The notes under the pieces were generated by a model, which was not told where the DNA came from, did not search any database, and saw only the letters and a list, made by a program, of their open reading frames with translations. Below, piece by piece: positions 60,501 to 64,000 of a stretch of 64,000 bases of DNA (position 1 is the stretch's first letter; each line of letters begins with the position of its first letter). The stretch lies in assembly GCA_000507305.1 (NCBI GenBank), contig DF239729.1, positions 62,001 to 126,000 on the forward strand, given 5' to 3'. The position numbers and the translations under genes were made by a program. The stretch is from Breviolum minutum Mf 1.05b.01. Taxonomy: Eukaryota > Sar > Dinophyceae > Suessiales > Symbiodiniaceae.

Positions 60501-61129
60501 ATACGTATATATATATATACACACATATATATATATATGTATCATTTATAATGCATAGGTGTATATATATATATAGACACGCTATATATACACCGTACAA
60601 CTATACATATATATATATATACGGCGAAGCAATATATATATATATAGCATTCACATACTACATATTGCCCATACCTGTACAAAAAAACATAACATACCCT
60701 GAAGTTCCATGTCCAGAGTCTTGAGGTTCGCGTTTCTTGTTTGATAAAGTGTCTCCTAAAGAACAAAGGAATGACGCTCTGAATCCACGTGGCTGATAAA
60801 GTATCAGACTTATAGACCAGCACATGCTGACTATATGAGGGTTCGGGCATTATACAGCCTCAAGGGTACGAGCAGGGTACTCGCTATCACTCCCATGCCG
60901 ATAGGAACGATGTTAGGGTGCTGTTGCAAGCTCAGTATCCATTTGAAGGGATCACAGACGCACCCTGAAGTTGGCTGTTTTTTTGTTGCTGTGTTTTGAG
61001 GTGGATGATGGTGGATGTGTACCACGTGTTGGTAGAAACTTTTGGCAGCTTTTTAGCCGACAAAACATGTAGCACGGGTCGTACTGTTGGACAGTTTCTT
61101 TTGGGTCTTGCAGCGACCTCCAGATGTAG
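54533..61129 (+). CDS. Secreted purple acid phosphatase-like metallophosphatase, ~25 exons
   Basis: Exon 1 (54533-54704) encodes a signal peptide ('GPIAIWTLLGVAGAGA') and the dinoflagellate-typical 'CHDGSCALHALQKRG'; exon 2 is 54849-54916. Cys-rich segments follow ('NKCMQDHWYDDCMS' near 55940), then the enzyme: 56142 onward (motif I 'DWG'), 56331-56400, 56526-56602, 56715-56763 ('NVGDNFYP'), 56825-56878, 56989-57061 ('LGNHDYG'), 57509-57579 ('WDQQVAYTW'), 57704-57766, 57834-57875 ('VDIFMLDSN'), 57939-about 58000, about 58150-58196, 58340-58398, 58457-58489, 58692-58724 ('VTHFPCGHK'), 58855-58919 ('LLVTGHIHE'), 59378-59419 ('GGGGGITSE'), 59489-59520, 59663-59776 ('FFDLTLS'). The tail is 59934-60008, 60339-60411 and perhaps 61114-61129. 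All metal-ligand motifs of the ACP5-type family are visible, so it should hydrolyse phosphate esters outside the cell. Some 55-56 kb exons and the stop are uncertain. Confidence 0.8.
58193..58348 (+). repeat. 13-bp direct repeat flanking a phosphatase intron
   Basis: GAAGACTGCGCTG occurs at 58193-58205 and again at 58336-58348. Exon reading '..KLAQLED-CAGWFANLW..' requires the 143 nt between to be removed. The only AG-ending cut within the repeat gives an intron starting AC (58197-58339). This looks like an insertion with target-site duplication. Confidence 0.7.
59171..59215. repeat. (GTG)n microsatellite in a phosphatase intron
   Basis: About 15 GTG units, preceded by a GTT/GTC-rich stretch. 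Family alignment places it inside the intron between 58919 and 59378, so the Val-rich frame across it is not coding. Confidence 0.9.
60008..60411 (+). other. Dinoflagellate Cys module fused to the phosphatase C-terminus
   Basis: Joining 59934-60008 to 60339-60411 across a GT-AG intron yields 'ACSSNPQCAGLQGDCCPT'. This closely matches the 'C..NP.C.GL.GDCCPT..G' module that recurs in many dinoflagellate secreted or surface proteins of unknown function. It follows a Pro/Ala/Lys linker ('ATPAPAPKKLATERNG'). The family resemblance is from memory. Confidence 0.6.
60483..60655. repeat. TA-rich microsatellite cluster
   Basis: Several (TA)n runs separated by short unique bases, probably inside an intron or the 3' region of the phosphatase gene. 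Confidence 0.85.
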
Positions 61130-61387
61130 CTAGACTCGCTAGATGGCAGCCAATGAGCAGCCAAAAAGATTGCAAATCACACGCATTCGCTGGGCAAAAA
61201 GTCGATATGTTCGCAATCTCTGAAACCAAAAAAATAATGCTACAGACTGCTATAGAATGCTTGATAAGTGTGGTGAAGATTCTTTTATTCGCTTCTGGGA
61301 TCTCGAGAACAAGAATCTAGAAGAACAAAAGATCATAATATGAAATAGATCTACTTACCAAAGCTGTAGCTATCGCTATATTTGTGT
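60656..61387. other. 3' region of the phosphatase gene and intergenic DNA
   Basis: A possible short terminal exon lies at 61114-61129 (after GTCTTGCAG, ending in TAG). Otherwise no gene is supported. Confidence 0.3.
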
Positions 61388-61801
61388 ATGCCTCAGATCA
61401 CAAAGTTTTCTCATCCCAAAGCCCTCCAACTTCATTCCAAACCGGAGGATGTCTTGGACCTGCGTGCTTCTGGATGGGAAGACAACAAAGTTGTCATTAC
61501 CCCGGAGTTTGCTGGTTCTGCTGGGTTGTTGCTGTTGCATGTTTTTTTGTTGTCTTTTTTGGCCGATCCAAGCATCTACAGGATCTGCCAATATGAGCCT
61601 GATGATTTCATGACTACCCTGAGGCAACCAAAAAATTGGAAGCGCCAAGAAAGCTTGGTGACTTCGAGGGAAGAGGTGGGTGACCCCCAGGCATATCAGT
61701 TTCTGGAAGTTGGAAGACTTCATCCGTGGATGTTTGATCTTTGGACCCTTTTTTATGGTGGCAAGTTTTGCAATGCCGTTACGTACAAGTTTGTATTTTG
61801 A
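61388..61801 (+). CDS. Hypothetical 137-residue protein or exon
   Basis: One uninterrupted frame from ATG at 61388 to TGA. The N-terminal part ('MPQITKFSHPKALQLHSKPE', 'DLRASGWEDNKVVITPEF') looks coding. A hydrophobic segment ('GLLLLHVFLLSFLA') follows, then 'YRICQYEPDDFMTTLRQPKN' and an aromatic C-terminus. The poly-T inside the hydrophobic part could instead be a spliced-out intron (donor near 61512). No family was recognised. Confidence 0.4.
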   Translation: MPQITKFSHPKALQLHSKPEDVLDLRASGWEDNKVVITPEFAGSAGLLLLHVFLLSFLADPSIYRICQYEPDDFMTTLRQPKNWKRQESLVTSREEVGDPQAYQFLEVGRLHPWMFDLWTLFYGGKFCNAVTYKFVF

Positions 61802-64000
61802 AACCTATGGAACCTAGTGAATCCTTTCATTACTGTGTGAACGTGACATACGAAGTTAATTGGTCTAATATGCTTGAGCTTTGGATGTCGGTGATCCAGA
61901 TTTGCCGAGGTAACTAGAGGGCTGGCCGACATTGGCTGCCCAGCTTGTGATCCAGATATTTTCCCACTGAAGATTTGAATGAATCGACAGTGCATGAAAT
62001 CTTGTGGTGGCAACTGCTGTCGTTTTTGGGCATGATATGGCATGATATCATAGGACATCATAAACTCAGCCACTTGCAGTTGATTCTGTTGCAAAACTTA
62101 CAGAAGTACTGTTGTTATCTGGTGTTCATTGTTTGCGGAGTTTCAGTAGGGCCTTTCTTGCATCTCAAAAAGGCTTGGACCAACCGATGGTTCTGCGGTT
62201 TGTACAGGTCGGACGTGTAGCCAAGGGCTATGCCGCTATGCAGATAGTTCCCATCTTCAGGGGCACAAGCCATTTTGGCTGCCCCAGCCACAAATATGCA
62301 ACACATCGCGTGGCCATTCTCACATCGCAGAAAGAGAAATAAGATATTCATTTGTATTAAAATTGCGATAGTTTCAGTCCCCCTTCCTATTCAAATTCAC
62401 TGGAGGTGCGACATTTTCGTGTGTTGCTGTGCTTCTTTGCAGTCTTTGCAGTGTAAGCCGCAGAAAAGTTGCGTGCCATAGGAACTCCAAGTCACCTATC
62501 CCGGCACGCAAGGCAAAGAAAATCTGGCAAAGCTGTTGAAAGTGTTTGGATGTAGTTCAGGTGACCGAAGGGTACAATGAGACGAGCATAAGATCGTTTG
62601 GAGGTAAGAAACTCCCAGAAACTCTGGTCCATTGGTCGAGATTTTTTTCGGCTGCCAATGCTGTCAGTCATTCGTCAATATGCTAGTGTTTTTTCTTAGA
62701 TGGAAAGACATGGAAAGGCGAAACATTTCCTGAATTTCATCCACTGAGCGTTTATCTTTATTGTAGGGCTTCCAGGCTTTTGTGATTTGCCAAGAGTTTG
62801 ACCATTTTGTGCGTCTTTGTCTCATAGATCTAATGAAGATAAAGTGGCCTCATAGAGGTGATATTAGCATTGAAAAAACCATTGTATCATCATATCAAAT
62901 CATATCCTCATTTATCAATTCCCATTAGAAACCAACCTCAGGACCAGTTTCAAATTCCAGCATCGACATAGACATGCTGACATGCAACACTCAGCATGGG
63001 CATGCATTTAGATGCTCTGACATCACGAGCAGCTTTGATTATTCAAAGGCAAGATGGTGGTTCTCATGTTGTATGCTCCAGACTTTCAAAAAAACTCATT
63101 GTGACAAAATACGCAAGCTCCAGCTTTCGGGCCGTAGTGGCTATGGCAATCAGGAACTATGTGAAGTGCAGAGGTACTTCAGGTCAGCATGGGTCATAAC
63201 GATGTTGTATACTTGAGCTAAGGCCGGGAGGCACGAAAGTAGATCCACATAGAATGGCGGATTTCCGAGGTTTTGTCGTCCCCGTGCTTTTTGTTTGATG
63301 GATCCTTTGCATGTGCGTATGTGGTGGCGTTTCTGCTGCGATATCCTCATTTGTACAGCTGTAGGACCACTTTGCGACGTGGAGGCCTGTTTGGCTGAAA
63401 GGTGATGCCCCTTGGATTCTTCAAATTCAATGGGAACAGATCCAACACTTTATCGGTAGACTAGACAGAAATAGACATGAAGTGAAGAACAGAGGAATTG
63501 AAACATCATCAAAACTGGAGATCTCGGGAATCATTTTGCATTTCGTTTTGGCAGATTGACTTTACGCTGAAGAGTTCTCTTGATGGAAGAGGCAATGGGT
63601 CGATGGTGACAACCTCTAGAAATTTGATTGGAGAGGGCTGTTGGAAGAATGGTTGCAACTAGCTCAAGCCCTCTGAGAATTTAAATTGCTACATGAAAAT
63701 TGAAATAGTAGATACACAAATGTATACAAAGATGTACAACGACTGGCGGTCATTGGAGGATTTGTATCAGCACCGTTGAAAGTAACCGCGCAGTGGAAGT
63801 CGTTTACATGTGCCTTGAAGAATAAAGAATGATAAAGAAGGATGAAGAACAGTTGTTTAAACAGTGTGTTTGGAAATACTTCAAGATTTAGATTCTGTTT
63901 TGATTCCATCATTTGCCAGCGGAGAACATGGAAAAGCAGCGCTATTGCCAAAGATCCAGGTTTTGCAACCTGGACAACGGGTCAGCAAACTTAGTTGCGC
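61802..64000 (+). CDS. Candidate exons up to the window edge
   Basis: Three coding-like segments: about 62200-62330 ('VAKGYAAMQIVPIFRGTSHF'), about 63000-63170 ('GSHVVCSRLSKKLIVTKYAS', 'FRAVVAMAIRNYVKC') and 63924-64000 ('MEKQRYCQRSRFCN', running off the end). The last has a Cys-x-Arg-x-Arg-x-x-Cys-like arrangement that weakly recalls the start of glucosidase II/GH31 proteins; this is a guess. The remaining 62.4-62.9 kb and 63.2-63.9 kb hold nothing I can support. Confidence 0.25.

Overview
Organism. The window looks like dinoflagellate nuclear DNA, probably from a Symbiodiniaceae-like genome. Genes are cut into many small exons. Introns end in AG, usually followed by G, and begin with GT, GC or GA. 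Two intronless genes carry a degenerate copy of the spliced-leader (SL) end just upstream of their start. One secreted protein begins with the lineage-typical 'CALHALQKRG' after a signal peptide and ends in a 'CxxNPQCxGLxGDCCPT' module. Base composition is moderately AT-rich with many AT, CAA, CAT, GAT and GTG microsatellites. Every gene I can recognise lies on the + strand, as expected for a dinoflagellate one-way gene block.

Layout. 1-1.2 kb: intronless PDZ retrogene with an SL relict. 1.2-11.3 kb: mostly gene-poor, with two copies of a ~240-bp repeat, a G-rich island and one weak multi-exon candidate. 11.3-16.5 kb: 11-exon membrane protein with a PAS-like sensor domain and introns as short as 34 nt. 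16.5-23.2 kb: scattered candidate exons I cannot name. 23.4-31.6 kb: long kelch-repeat gene with Thr-rich linkers. 32.2 kb: short intronless gene with a basic tail. 33.4-35.9 kb: Thr-tract plus EGF/tenascin-type Cys-rich exons. 36-39 kb: unnamed exons. 41.0-42.2 kb: MA3-domain (PDCD4/eIF4G-type) exons, and at 43.1-43.8 kb an acidic C-terminus. 44.0-44.45 kb: Gly-rich exons. 45.05-46.08 kb: triosephosphate isomerase with one GA-AG intron. 46.77-48.06 kb: intronless MFS-like transporter with an SL relict. 49-54.1 kb: acidic exons followed by an eIF4G-like MIF4G domain. 54.5-61.1 kb: secreted purple acid phosphatase of about 25 exons. 61.4-64 kb: a short ORF and further candidate exons.

How it fits together. 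The genes do not form one pathway. They mix glycolysis (TPI), translation control (MA3 and MIF4G), surface or secreted proteins (kelch, EGF, phosphatase), membrane sensing and transport. The most informative signal is structural: two processed retrogenes marked by SL remnants; repeated GA-AG and GC-AG introns whose ends lie in short direct repeats, as expected if introns arrived as mobile 'introner' units; and several apparent introns of only 30-70 nt. Exon models were joined by hand from reading phase and family resemblance, so boundaries in the multi-exon genes are hypotheses.
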